Source: JBCBAP01 sp038532435 (GTDB lineage: Bacteria; Pseudomonadota; Alphaproteobacteria; Rhodobacterales; Rhodobacteraceae). From it: a stretch of DNA of 33,697 nucleotides. How positions within the stretch are numbered: the first letter of the stretch is position 1; each line of letters starts with the position of its first letter. Below the pieces are notes generated by a model, which was not told the origin of the DNA, did no database searches, and saw only the letters and a program-made list of their open reading frames with translations. Both the position numbers and the translations under genes were made by a program. Of the stretch, positions 1-7,723 are shown piece after piece. Where the stretch lies: the NCBI GenBank assembly GCA_038532435.1, contig JBCBAP010000037.1, positions 1-33,697 of the forward strand. The letters are read 5' to 3'.

Positions 1-22
1 AGTCAGGTGATGTAGAGTAAGA

Positions 23-39
23 GCGAGGAGCTTCCTCGC
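23..39. other. Short inverted repeat at window start
   Basis: A 7-bp perfect stem (23-29 with 33-39) closes a 3-base loop. No T-run follows on either strand, so it is a weak terminator candidate. It may close a transcript entering from outside the window, but nothing in the sequence proves this. Confidence 0.25.
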
Positions 40-147
40 CCCGTCATAGCGCGGTTCGTGGCCCGTAGTGGCCGACCGCAACGCCATCCCCTTGCGTGCG
101 CGGCACTTCATCGGCCAGTCTGCCCTACCAGCCTTAGGAGTGCCCCC

Positions 148-528
148 ATGTCCCACACCCCCACCGGAACCCTGGCCCTGCAGACCATTGCGATGCCGGG
201 GGACACGAATGCGAACGGTGACATCTTCGGCGGTTGGCTGATGGCGCAGATGGATCTCGGATCCTCCGTGCTTGCCCGCACCCGGGCGCGCGGTCGGGTC
301 GCGACCGTCGCCGTGGATGCGATGACGTTCTACAAGCCCGTGCATGTGGGGGATTTGGTGTCGATCTACGGCGCGATGCAGCGGGAGGGCACAACCTCCA
401 TGCGGGTCGGTGTCGAGGTCTGGGTAACCCGGCAGCCGAGCGGGGATGTGCTGAAGATGACAGAGGCTGTCTTCACCTTCGTGGCGGTCGATGAGGCGGG
501 AAACAAGCGTCCGCTGCCCTCGAATTGA
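148..528 (+). CDS. Acyl-CoA thioesterase, YciA-like hotdog-fold
   Basis: Encodes 126 residues, predicted to hydrolyse acyl-CoA thioesters to free acid and CoA in the cytoplasm. The N-terminal stretch around residues 8-30 (LQTIAMPGDTNANGDIFGGW, followed by LM) is the signature of the YciA / cytosolic acyl-CoA thioesterase family. It carries the Asn and Asp of the N-x-NGDIFGG active-site loop, and the length fits a single hotdog domain. The ATG at 148 was chosen over an in-frame upstream start at 58 because TAGGAG lies at 135-140 with good spacing, the family homology begins just after it, and the extension looks like noncoding sequence. The gene stands alone, and its left neighbour is outside the window. 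The function class is well supported; the acyl chain preference cannot be read from sequence. Confidence 0.9.
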   Translation: MSHTPTGTLALQTIAMPGDTNANGDIFGGWLMAQMDLGSSVLARTRARGRVATVAVDAMTFYKPVHVGDLVSIYGAMQREGTTSMRVGVEVWVTRQPSGDVLKMTEAVFTFVAVDEAGNKRPLPSN

Positions 529-535
529 CACCCCG

Positions 536-577
536 AAAAAGAAAACCAGCGATCCGGGGGGAAGCACGGATCGCTGG
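536..577 (-). terminator. Strong intrinsic terminator for minus-strand transcription
   Basis: Positions 546-556 and 567-577 form an 11-bp perfect stem with a 10-base loop. Read on the minus strand, the stem is followed by TTTTCTTTTT (545-536), the classic form of a Rho-independent terminator. On the plus strand the stem is followed by CTTATGG, so it is not a good terminator for the thioesterase gene. It can end alkB (stop at 735) or a separate small RNA. The minus-strand loop is C-rich. Confidence 0.75.
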
Positions 578-662
578 CTTATGGAGCTTTCGCCTCTGGT
601 ACGACGGGGGGGATGTGAACCGTCAGCAAATCCTCCAGGTCGATGTGTTGAGCATTGGGGTC
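536..662 (-). ncRNA. Candidate small RNA or alkB 3' UTR with C-rich loops
   Basis: Between alkB and the thioesterase, the minus strand can fold into three successive elements. The first is a 5-bp hairpin (GACGG/CCGTC) with an 11-base loop ending in CCCC, near 605-625. The second is a short stem closed by a GAAA tetraloop near 586-598. The third is the 11-bp terminator hairpin with a TGCTTCCCCC loop. C-rich, anti-Shine-Dalgarno-like loops are common in alphaproteobacterial trans-acting small RNAs. No clear promoter could be fixed, so the 5' end given is arbitrary and the RNA might simply be processed from the alkB message. No Rfam family was recognised. Confidence 0.3.
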
Positions 663-685
663 TTCTTATGAAATCGAGACTAACA

Positions 686-702
686 TACAACTCGGAGTTG
701 TA
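686..702. promoter_or_regulatory. 17-bp palindrome, operator-like
   Basis: TACAACT-CGG-AGTTGTA is a perfect inverted repeat (686-692 with 696-702). Its size, A/T-rich outer bases and symmetry resemble operators of MarR/OhrR-type dimeric regulators. It lies 33 bp beyond the alkB stop, where no recognised gene starts, so it could control a short RNA transcribed leftward or be a transcript hairpin. The regulator is unknown. Confidence 0.4.
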
Positions 703-734
703 AAGACGATTCGCAGGCGTCTTAATCGTTGAAT

Positions 735-1352
735 TCACTTGTACTGTAACGGATTAACGGCCCTTAGCGTTACGTTGACACGGCCACCTCCAGGGATCAG
801 TTGGGACGGCCCGGGCTTGATCCGATCAATGCCGTGAAATGCGAGGCGCGCGGGGCCTCCCATCACCACGCAGTCCCCCGATTCGAGCCAGATGGAGGAC
901 GTCGGATCGGACCGTTCCGTCCCGCCCATGCGAAAGAGGCCGGGTGCCCCGAGAGAGACCGAGACGACAGGCGCGTCGAACTGTTCTTCGTCCCGGTCCT
1001 GATGAATACCCATACGCGCACCCTCAGCGTAGAAGTTCACCAGGCACGAGGTGGGTCTGGCCTCTGATCCGCTGATGGCAGTCCAAACCGCACGGATCGG
1101 GTCCGGAATAGGCGGCCATGGCATGCCGTTCGGGTGCCGTGTCTGATAGCGGTACCCCTTGTGATCGCTGATCCAGCCCGCGTCACCGGCGGAGGTCATC
1201 CGTACGGACATCTGCTGGCCGCGCGACGTGGTCGGGTGAAACAATGGTGCGGCCCGCACGATGCCGCGGACCGCCTCCAGCACCTCTGCCTGGGCAGCGG
1301 GGTCGAGGTGCCCCTTGTGGATTTCGAAGCCTTTGACGCGAAGCACGGTCAT
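735..1352 (-). CDS. alkB: AlkB, 2-oxoglutarate/Fe(II) DNA dealkylase
   Basis: Encodes 205 residues, the usual length for AlkB. The enzyme removes methyl groups from 1-methyladenine and 3-methylcytosine by oxidative demethylation. The jelly-roll core shows the iron ligands H117 and D119 in GIHQDRDE and H173 in FHGIDR. It also has the 2-oxoglutarate-binding arginines in RVNVTLRAVNP (R191, R197). The substrate-loop region YRYQ..PNGMPWPPIP (68-84) is typical. The ATG at 1352 faces the fusion gene at 1458 across about 105 bp, so the two are divergently transcribed from one short region. No Ada box was recognised there. The strong terminator at 536-577 lies downstream of the gene. Confidence 0.95.
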   Translation of the reverse strand: MTVLRVKGFEIHKGHLDPAAQAEVLEAVRGIVRAAPLFHPTTSRGQQMSVRMTSAGDAGWISDHKGYRYQTRHPNGMPWPPIPDPIRAVWTAISGSEARPTSCLVNFYAEGARMGIHQDRDEEQFDAPVVSVSLGAPGLFRMGGTERSDPTSSIWLESGDCVVMGGPARLAFHGIDRIKPGPSQLIPGGGRVNVTLRAVNPLQYK

Positions 1353-1457
1353 GTGGTTACCGTGGCGTCGGACGCCGCCGCTGTCGAGGGGTCAGACCCG
1401 GTCGACAGGACGCGATGCCGATCTACCTCCGACTGACCCTGCAGGGAGTTCCGGACG

Positions 1458-3107
1458 ATGACCGACACGACCATGGACCTGGCAGATGTGGACCCGATGG
1501 TGCGGGAGCAGTCCCGCCGCAGGCTCACGGATGCGGAGATCGACATTCTGAAGCGCTACGGCAGGGAGCGGAGTTACTCCGCCGGGGAATTTATCTTCGA
1601 GGCCGGAGTTCAGGGTTATTCGTTCACGGTCCTCCTGTCGGGCGAAGTCACGATCATCGATCCGACGGAAGATGGCGACGGTCTGGTGGCCCGCGTGCCG
1701 GAGAATGGTTTCCTCGGTGAACTGGGGCTCCTAAGCGGGCAGCCTCCGTTCCTCTCCTGCAGGGCGATGAGCGATACCCGCATGCTCGAGCTCAATGGCG
1801 AGGCGCTGCACGCGGTGATTAACCAAGTGCCGGAAATCGGGGACGTGATCGTGTCTAGCTTCGCCGCGCGGCGGGAAATGTTGATGCAGGCCGCAACGGC
1901 GAACCTGACGATCCTGGGACCGGAGGCGCATCGGGATGTGACCCGGGCGCGGGAATTCGTGAGCCGCAACCGCATCCCCCACCGGTTCGTTGATTCGGCG
2001 GATGCGCAAGGGCAGGCGCTCGTGGGACGGTTGGATGTGGATCCGGAGGCGCTCAACGTGGTGCTGCGCGGTGACGAGGTTGTCGCGCGTCCGGACAACC
2101 CGGGCATCGCCTACGCGCTGGGCCTCGCGCTCGACGTCGCCGACGGGATGCAGGTGGACCTAACCGTGATTGGAGCGGGCCCCGGTGGCCTCGCCGCGGC
2201 GGTCTACGGCGCGTCGGAGGGGTTGAAGACCGTGGTGGTGGAAAATACCGCCATAGGGGGGCAGGCGGGCACATCGAGCCGCATCGAGAACTACATGGGC
2301 TTTCCCACCGGGATCTCTGGCGCGGATCTCGCCTACCGGGGGCAGATCCAGGCGATCAAGTTCGGCGCGCGCTTTGCCGCTCCCCGGACGGCCCGGCGGC
2401 TGGAAGTGACGGAGACGGGCTACCGTATCGTTCTGTGCAACGGAAATGACATCTGCACCCGGTCCATTGTCATCGCTGCGGGCGTTCAATACCGCAAGCT
2501 GCCGCTCGACCGGCTCGATGAGTTCGAAGGTGCGGGCATCTACTATGCCGCCACCGATCTGGAGGCGCGGTTCTGCGCGAACACGGAGGTGGTGATCGTG
2601 GGGGGCGGAAACTCCGCTGGTCAGGCTGCCATGTTCCTCTGCCGCCATGCAAAACATGTTCATGTGGTGATCCGGCGGGGTGGTCTGAGCGAGACCATGT
2701 CGAGCTACCTGACGCAGCGGTTGGAGAACGATCCGACGATCACGCTGCACACCTATTCCGAGGTGACGAAACTCGACGGGGATGGCGTGCTGGAGCAGGT
2801 GACAATCACCAACCAGACGTCCGGCGATGAGACGGTGATCGACAGCAAGGCGCTCTTCATCATGATCGGCGCGGCACCGTTCACCGACTGGCTCGACGGG
2901 CGTGTGGAGCTTGACGAGAAGGGCTTCGTGAGGACCGGCGCCGAGGTGGGCGGGCGCACCCCGTTCGAGACGTCCTGCGAGGGCATCTACGCCATCGGCG
3001 ACGTTCGCTCCGGCTCCGTCAAACGGGTAGCCTCCGCCGTCGGCGAAGGGTCTGTCGTCGTCTCCGCCGTGCACCAACATATCGCTGAAAAAGACAGAAG
3101 GGAGTAA
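1458..3107 (+). CDS. Cyclic-nucleotide-domain / thioredoxin-reductase-like FAD oxidoreductase
   Basis: Encodes 549 residues in three parts. Residues about 18-140 form a cNMP-binding (CRP-like) beta-roll with GEFIFEAG and GFLGELGLLSG. Residues about 148-226 look like a thioredoxin/glutaredoxin-fold domain without a CxxC. Residues about 232-546 form a TrxB-type reductase with FAD motif GAGPGG (239-244), NADPH motif GGGNSAGQAA (382-391) and the C-terminal GDVRSGSVKRVASAVGEGS. Where classical thioredoxin reductase has its redox CxxC, this protein reads GIYYAATDLEA (360-370), so it cannot reduce thioredoxin by the usual disulfide relay. The family is known, but its substrate is not settled. A CAGGGAG site at about 1442-1448 supports the ATG at 1458. 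The dnaK promoter follows within about 40 bp of the stop. Confidence 0.85.
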   Translation: MTDTTMDLADVDPMVREQSRRRLTDAEIDILKRYGRERSYSAGEFIFEAGVQGYSFTVLLSGEVTIIDPTEDGDGLVARVPENGFLGELGLLSGQPPFLSCRAMSDTRMLELNGEALHAVINQVPEIGDVIVSSFAARREMLMQAATANLTILGPEAHRDVTRAREFVSRNRIPHRFVDSADAQGQALVGRLDVDPEALNVVLRGDEVVARPDNPGIAYALGLALDVADGMQVDLTVIGAGPGGLAAAVYGASEGLKTVVVENTAIGGQAGTSSRIENYMGFPTGISGADLAYRGQIQAIKFGARFAAPRTARRLEVTETGYRIVLCNGNDICTRSIVIAAGVQYRKLPLDRLDEFEGAGIYYAATDLEARFCANTEVVIVGGGNSAGQAAMFLCRHAKHVHVVIRRGGLSETMSSYLTQRLENDPTITLHTYSEVTKLDGDGVLEQVTITNQTSGDETVIDSKALFIMIGAAPFTDWLDGRVELDEKGFVRTGAEVGGRTPFETSCEGIYAIGDVRSGSVKRVASAVGEGSVVVSAVHQHIAEKDRRE

Positions 3108-3145
3108 CCATTCCCATCCCGACCCGCGGAATCCCCAAACGGTTG

Positions 3146-3174
3146 CTTGCAGCCCCCGCGCGCGATCCTTATAT
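3146..3174 (+). promoter_or_regulatory. Probable heat-shock (RpoH-type) promoter of dnaK
   Basis: CTTGCA at 3146-3151 and TTATAT at 3169-3174 are separated by 17 bp. This fits the alphaproteobacterial RpoH pattern (CTTG, 17-18 bp, CTATAT-like). The predicted start near 3181 leaves a leader of about 100 nt before dnaK. Assigned by eye from motif and context. No CIRCE element (TTAGCACTC-N9-GAGTGCTAA) is present. Confidence 0.6.
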
Positions 3175-3282
3175 CCGCTGCGGACCTTTGCCGCGGGGGC
3201 ACTTGCGGTGTGGGATGGGCCTCGGGGGCTGCAATCGTGGATCCGGGACCCTCAATCGCCAGAACGAAGGAAGGATATTCGC

Positions 3283-5214
3283 ATGGCCAAAGTGATTGGT
3301 ATCGACCTCGGCACCACGAACTCCTGCGTTGCCATCATGGACGGGTCGCAGGCCCGTGTGATCGAGAACTCCGAGGGCGCGCGCACGACGCCCTCCATGG
3401 TGGGCTTCACCGAAGACGAGCGGCTGGTGGGTCAGCCGGCGAAGCGTCAGGCGGTGACAAACCCGGAAAACACCCTTTTCGCCGTGAAGCGCCTGATCGG
3501 GCGCCCGCACAACGACCCGATGGTCGAAAAAGACAAGGGGATGGTCCCCTACAAAATCGTTGAGGGGAAGAACGGCGACGCTTGGGTCGAAGCCCGCGGC
3601 GAAAAGTACTCCCCCAGCCAGGTGTCCGCCTTCATCCTGCAGAAGATGAAGGAAACCGCCGAGGACTACCTCGGTGAGGGTGTGACCCAGGCAGTCATCA
3701 CCGTCCCCGCCTACTTCAACGATGCCCAGCGTCAGGCGACGAAGGATGCGGGCAAGATCGCGGGCCTCGACGTCCTGCGCATCATCAACGAGCCGACGGC
3801 AGCAGCCCTCGCATACGGGCTCGACAAGCAGGGCGAATCGAAGACGATTGCGGTCTATGACCTCGGTGGCGGTACATTCGACATCTCGATCCTCGAGATC
3901 GATGAAGGCCTCTTCGAAGTGAAATCCACCAACGGCGACACGTTCCTCGGTGGTGAAGATTTCGACATGCGGATCGTCGAGTACCTCGCCAACGAGTTCA
4001 AGAAAGAGCACGGCATCGACCTCAAGCAGGACAAGCTGGCCCTGCAGCGCCTCAAGGAAGCGGCGGAGAAGGCGAAGATCGAACTGAGCTCGTCGAGCCA
4101 GACCGAGATCAACCAGCCGTTCATCTCCATGAACCCGCAGACGCAACAGCCGGTTCACCTGGTGATGAAGCTCACCCGGGCGAAGCTGGAGAGCCTCGTC
4201 AATGATCTGATCGCACGCTCCATGAAGCCCTGCCAGGCAGCGCTGAAGGATGCGGGGCTGAGTAAGGATGATATCGACGAGGTCGTTCTGGTTGGTGGGA
4301 TGACGCGGATGCCGAAAGTGACGGAGGAGGTCACGAAATTCTTCGGCAAGGAGCCGCACAAGGGCGTGAACCCGGATGAGGTCGTCGCCATGGGTGCGGC
4401 AATCCAGGCGGGCGTTCTGCAGGGCGACGTGACCGATGTGGTGCTGCTCGATGTGACCCCGCTCTCGCTGGGTATCGAAACGCTCGGCGGTGTGTTCACC
4501 CGCCTGATCGATCGGAACACCACGATCCCGACGAAGAAGTCCCAGATTTTCTCGACCGCCGAAGACAACCAGAACGCAGTGACGATCCGGGTGTTCCAGG
4601 GTGAGCGCGAAATGGCGGCGGACAACAAGATCCTCGGCCAGTTCAACCTCGAGGATATTCCGCCCGCACCTCGCGGCCTGCCACAGATCGAAGTGACCTT
4701 CGATATCGATGCGAACGGAATCGTCTCCGTCTCCGCCAAGGACAAGGGGACGAACAAGGAACACAAGATCACGATCCAGGCCTCCGGTGGCCTCAGCGAC
4801 GACGACATCGAAAAGATGGTCAAGGACGCGGAGGAGAATGCGGAGGCGGACAAGGAACGCCGCGAGCTCGTCGAGGCGAAGAACCACGCCGAGAGCCTCG
4901 TGCACTCCACCGAAAAGTCGCTTGAGGAGCATTCCGACAAGGTCAGCTCCGCCACCGTCGAGGTGATCGAGATGGCGATCGTCCAGCTCAAGGATGCGAT
5001 GGAGGGCGAGGACGCGGGCAAGATCAAGGCCAAGACCCAGGACCTCACCGAAGCGGCGATGAAGCTGGGCGAGGCGATCTACCAGGCCCAGGCTGAAGAC
5101 AGCGAAGAGCCCGACGACACGCCGGAAGCCGCCGATGAGGCGATGCGCGAAAACGATGACGACGTGGTCGACGCGGACTTCGAGGAAGTGGACGACAACA
5201 AGAAAGCTTCCTGA
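3283..5214 (+). CDS. dnaK: DnaK, Hsp70 molecular chaperone
   Basis: Encodes 643 residues, full length for DnaK. It is the ATP-driven chaperone that binds exposed hydrophobic segments together with DnaJ and GrpE. The ATPase domain starts MAKVIGIDLGTTNS and contains the Hsp70 signatures VYDLGGGTFDISILEID and VVLVGGMTRMPKV. The substrate-binding domain includes LLDVTPLSLGIETLGG and the lid follows. The C-terminus ends in an acidic tail with FEEVDDNKKAS, close to the usual EEV-type end. The ATG at 3283 is preceded by GAAGGAAGG. An in-frame start at 3208 would add a nonconserved extension and was rejected. The gene is followed by a strong terminator. Unlike in most relatives, dnaJ does not follow directly. 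Confidence 0.98.
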   Translation: MAKVIGIDLGTTNSCVAIMDGSQARVIENSEGARTTPSMVGFTEDERLVGQPAKRQAVTNPENTLFAVKRLIGRPHNDPMVEKDKGMVPYKIVEGKNGDAWVEARGEKYSPSQVSAFILQKMKETAEDYLGEGVTQAVITVPAYFNDAQRQATKDAGKIAGLDVLRIINEPTAAALAYGLDKQGESKTIAVYDLGGGTFDISILEIDEGLFEVKSTNGDTFLGGEDFDMRIVEYLANEFKKEHGIDLKQDKLALQRLKEAAEKAKIELSSSSQTEINQPFISMNPQTQQPVHLVMKLTRAKLESLVNDLIARSMKPCQAALKDAGLSKDDIDEVVLVGGMTRMPKVTEEVTKFFGKEPHKGVNPDEVVAMGAAIQAGVLQGDVTDVVLLDVTPLSLGIETLGGVFTRLIDRNTTIPTKKSQIFSTAEDNQNAVTIRVFQGEREMAADNKILGQFNLEDIPPAPRGLPQIEVTFDIDANGIVSVSAKDKGTNKEHKITIQASGGLSDDDIEKMVKDAEENAEADKERRELVEAKNHAESLVHSTEKSLEEHSDKVSSATVEVIEMAIVQLKDAMEGEDAGKIKAKTQDLTEAAMKLGEAIYQAQAEDSEEPDDTPEAADEAMRENDDDVVDADFEEVDDNKKAS

Positions 5215-5240
5215 AGCCCGACCTGATGGTCTAGACACGA

Positions 5241-5269
5241 ACCCGCGCCGCACCCGGCGCGGGTTTTTT
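5241..5269 (+). terminator. Intrinsic terminator of dnaK
   Basis: ACCCGCGCC (5241-5249) pairs with GGCGCGGGT (5256-5264) across a 6-base loop, and the run continues TTTTTT to 5269. This is a textbook terminator 26 bp after the dnaK stop. It ends one base before the possible start codon of the next gene. Confidence 0.9.
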
Positions 5270-5270
5270 C

Positions 5271-6362
5271 ATGCGGACCCCGATGATCCTGATCAGCGCG
5301 CAAGCCTTTCCCCCGGCCTCCGGTGGCATCCAGAACCTGATGCAGGGCCTTGCCGAGTATGCCGCCCGCACGCATGAGGTGCTGGTCCTGGCCGATGGCG
5401 GTGCGGAGGCACGGGATTTCGATGCACATGCCCCCTATCGGGTGGAGCGGTTTGGCGGGCCCCGCCCCCTCCGCCGATGGCTGAAGGCGCGGCGGGTGGC
5501 AAAACTTGCCCGCGCGGGTACCGTCGAGGCGGTCTTCGCCGACAGTTGGAAAAGCGTAGAGGCATTGGGCAAGGATCTCGGGACGCCCGTCGTCGCCTAT
5601 GGCCACGGCAACGAGTTCCCCGTCGATGCGAGAAAACAGGATAGGGTGCGCACCGCACTGGCGAAGGCGGATGCCCTGATCTGCGTCTCCGAGGAGACCC
5701 GGGGCCGGGCTGAACCCTCTCTGCCCACAGGGCTTCCGGTGCACATCATCCATCCACCGGTGTTTCCGCATGAGCCTGCGGGGACGGACGATGTTGCCTA
5801 TGCGGAAGGGGTTTGGGCGGGTGCCGGACCCCGGATGCTCACCATGTCCCGGTTGATCGACTGGAAAGGCATCGATGAGGCGATCCATGCGACGGCGATG
5901 CTGCGGGCAGATCATCCGGGTCTGAGGCTCGCCATCGCCGGGATCGGCGACGACCGCGCACGGTTGGAAGGCATCGTGGCTGAGTGCGGGCTTGGGGATG
6001 CGGTCGCGTTCCTCGGGCGGGTCGAAGGCGGTCGGAAGACCGCTCTCCTGCAGTCTGCCGATATCTTCCTCCAGCCCGGTCGTCAGGTGGGGCAGGAGCG
6101 GGAGGGTTTTGGGATCACCTATGTGGAGGCAGCACTTGCCGGGACCCCCGTCGTCTCGGGCAACAAGGGTGGTGCGCCGGAGGCTGTGGCGGTCGAAGCG
6201 TCCGGTCTCGTCGTCGATGGCGAGAAAACCGAAGAGGTTGCGGAGGCGATCCGCAAGATCCTCATCGACCCTGGGCGCTGGGCTGAGAGCGCGCGCATCC
6301 ATGGCGAGGCACACTTGTGGGAGAACCAGATCGGACGGATCCTCGCGGTGGCAGGTCTCTAG
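5271..6362 (+). CDS. Glycosyltransferase family 4 (GT-B fold)
   Basis: Encodes 363 residues. Predicted to move a sugar from a nucleotide donor onto a glycan or lipid acceptor in the cytoplasm. The N-terminal acceptor-side domain begins MILISAQAFPPASGGIQ, typical of GT4. The donor-side domain has SRLIDWKGIDEAI (193-205), the E-x7-E motif in EGFGITYVEAALAGTPVV (278-295), and GGAPEAV after it. The start is uncertain: ATG 5271 or ATG 5283, which begins the conserved strand. Neither has a clear ribosome site, and both sit directly behind the dnaK terminator, so expression may depend on read-through or a leaderless message. It lies with the next gene, another glycosyltransferase, between dnaK and dnaJ. 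Donor and acceptor are unknown. Confidence 0.88.
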   Translation: MRTPMILISAQAFPPASGGIQNLMQGLAEYAARTHEVLVLADGGAEARDFDAHAPYRVERFGGPRPLRRWLKARRVAKLARAGTVEAVFADSWKSVEALGKDLGTPVVAYGHGNEFPVDARKQDRVRTALAKADALICVSEETRGRAEPSLPTGLPVHIIHPPVFPHEPAGTDDVAYAEGVWAGAGPRMLTMSRLIDWKGIDEAIHATAMLRADHPGLRLAIAGIGDDRARLEGIVAECGLGDAVAFLGRVEGGRKTALLQSADIFLQPGRQVGQEREGFGITYVEAALAGTPVVSGNKGGAPEAVAVEASGLVVDGEKTEEVAEAIRKILIDPGRWAESARIHGEAHLWENQIGRILAVAGL

Positions 6363-6828
6363 CGTCTCAGGCGGGGCCTGATGCTCAATGCGCCGTTCTC
6401 CTGGCCCGGCGATCAAGTCGAGATGTGTGCTGCGTTCAAGCTTAGATGCCGAGACGTGCCAAACCTCGACAACATCAGTTCGCAGGACGACGATCAGGTC
6501 GTAGAACGATGCGCTTTGTGCGTCGATCCTGCATGTAGCTCGTTCGTCCTATCCACGCGGTCCAGCTCGCAAGTCTAACCTCGCAGAGTCGCTTTGCTCC
6601 ACGCTCTTCCCTGCCGTCAGGATCTTGCTCCTTCACGTGTGACAGTTGACGACGGAAACCGCTGGTCGCCGAGTCGTCGCTGGGGCAAGAGCGCACTGTC
6701 GTACCGGGAAGATGCCACCAGTGATCGGTCCGGGCCCCAAGTGCATCCTGCTCAACAACCACACTTGCGGCACCAACCTCTGTCCTGATCTCAAATGGTT
6801 TTCTACTGACTGAGAACGGCCCAGCACC
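6363..6828. other. 466-bp stretch with no recognisable gene
   Basis: This lies between two convergent glycosyltransferase genes. Short open frames exist on both strands (for example a 95-codon frame on the minus strand, 6475-6762). None resembles a known protein, and the predicted peptides are rich in Arg, Ser and Asp in a shadow-like way. By eye the base composition is less G+C-rich than in the flanking genes. No tRNA, terminator or repeat was found. It may be decayed coding sequence. Confidence 0.5.
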
Positions 6829-7608
6829 CTACGGGCGCGGCATCGTTCCGTCCTGCCCGGTCGCCGCCTCGAACTGTTTCACGTCGCGCAGCCAGCGGGC
6901 CCAGCTCAGGATACAGCACAGCGCGAAGCCGTACATGCCACCACGCCAACCGCCCTTCTGGACGTATTGCTTCAGGAAATACACCGGTCCGCCGAGGACG
7001 ATGCGCAGACGCAGTTCCCAAAGTGGCCGCTTGCGCGTCTCCCGCGCCCGGACGGTGCTGACGGAGTTCATCTTTGCCACCACCTGCGCAAGGTTACGGT
7101 GGCCATGGTGGATCAGCGGGCCCTTGAGCAGCCGGAGCTTCTTCTCATCAATGCCCTGAAGCTGGTCCCAGGCCTTGTGCTCGGGCATACGGTGTACGCG
7201 GCGGTCGTAGAGCTTTGCCCGGGTGACGTTGAAGAACCCCTCCCACAGCGGCCCACCGGGCGGACGCAGGCACAGGTCGAGGCCGTAGACGCTGTCCGCC
7301 GGACCCTCGGCAAACAGTCCCGCGATCGTCGCCGCCAGCGTGTCGGACACCTCCTCATCCGCGTCGAGGTCAAGCAGCCAGTCATGCTGTGCCGCCTCCT
7401 CGCCAGTGCGTTTCTGAAACCCGTTGCCAAGCCAGGGCTGCGCGATAACCCGGGCGCCGGCACCCTCCGCCACAGCCACGGTGTCGTCTGTCGAGCCGCT
7501 GTCCACCACGATCACCTCGTCGGCAACCTTGAAGGCTGCGGCAACCGTGGTCGCAATCCGGTCCGCTTCGTTCAGCGTCCGGATGTAGCAGCTGATGGGC
7601 TGGGTCAT
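6829..7608 (-). CDS. Glycosyltransferase family 2, WaaE/LPS-core type
   Basis: Encodes 259 residues. Predicted GT-A enzyme of the group that includes LPS-core glucosyltransferases (WaaE/KdtX-like). Visible motifs are the nucleotide-binding start ISCYIRTLNEADRI, the VVDSGSTDDTV loop (34-44) and the metal-binding DLDADEE (80-86). The C-terminal region, with basic residues and hydrophobic segments such as LRIVLGGPVYFLKQYVQKGG, is typical of these membrane-associated enzymes. The ATG at 7608 was chosen over an upstream frame start at 7656 because GGAG precedes it with good spacing and homology begins at once. The gene is convergent with the GT4 gene and divergent from dnaJ. The precise acceptor is not known. 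Confidence 0.88.
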   Translation of the reverse strand: MTQPISCYIRTLNEADRIATTVAAAFKVADEVIVVDSGSTDDTVAVAEGAGARVIAQPWLGNGFQKRTGEEAAQHDWLLDLDADEEVSDTLAATIAGLFAEGPADSVYGLDLCLRPPGGPLWEGFFNVTRAKLYDRRVHRMPEHKAWDQLQGIDEKKLRLLKGPLIHHGHRNLAQVVAKMNSVSTVRARETRKRPLWELRLRIVLGGPVYFLKQYVQKGGWRGGMYGFALCCILSWARWLRDVKQFEAATGQDGTMPRP

Positions 7609-7694
7609 GCGCAGGCTCCGCGACTTCTGTTCCTGTCTGAGTATCCAACGGGGCACGCACGGTAAACCGCGACGTGACGGTGGCGGAAGTTCCT

Positions 7695-7723
7695 ATGGAA
7701 TCTTCCCTGCTCGGCGACTATAT
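7695..7723 (+). promoter_or_regulatory. Possible dnaJ promoter
   Basis: CTATAT at 7718-7723 matches the alphaproteobacterial RpoH -10 element. At the expected distance upstream (about 7695-7700, ATGGAA) the -35 match is poor. It sits 92 bp before the dnaJ start, in the divergent region between the glycosyltransferase and dnaJ. A separate promoter would be needed here because dnaJ is not joined to dnaK. Confidence 0.35.

Noticed and set aside
58..147. N-terminal extension of the thioesterase
   Set aside because: It contains no family sequence and no ribosome site; TAGGAG before 148 marks the real start.
595..625. tRNA-like 3' end on the minus strand (GGTTCACATCC and GTACCA)
   Set aside because: The T-arm does not pair with normal geometry and no acceptor or anticodon arm could be built upstream.
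3169..5253. 694-codon open frame on the minus strand across dnaK
   Set aside because: It is the antisense shadow of dnaK caused by strong codon bias. The translation shows no domain and is very rich in Arg, His, Asp and Leu.
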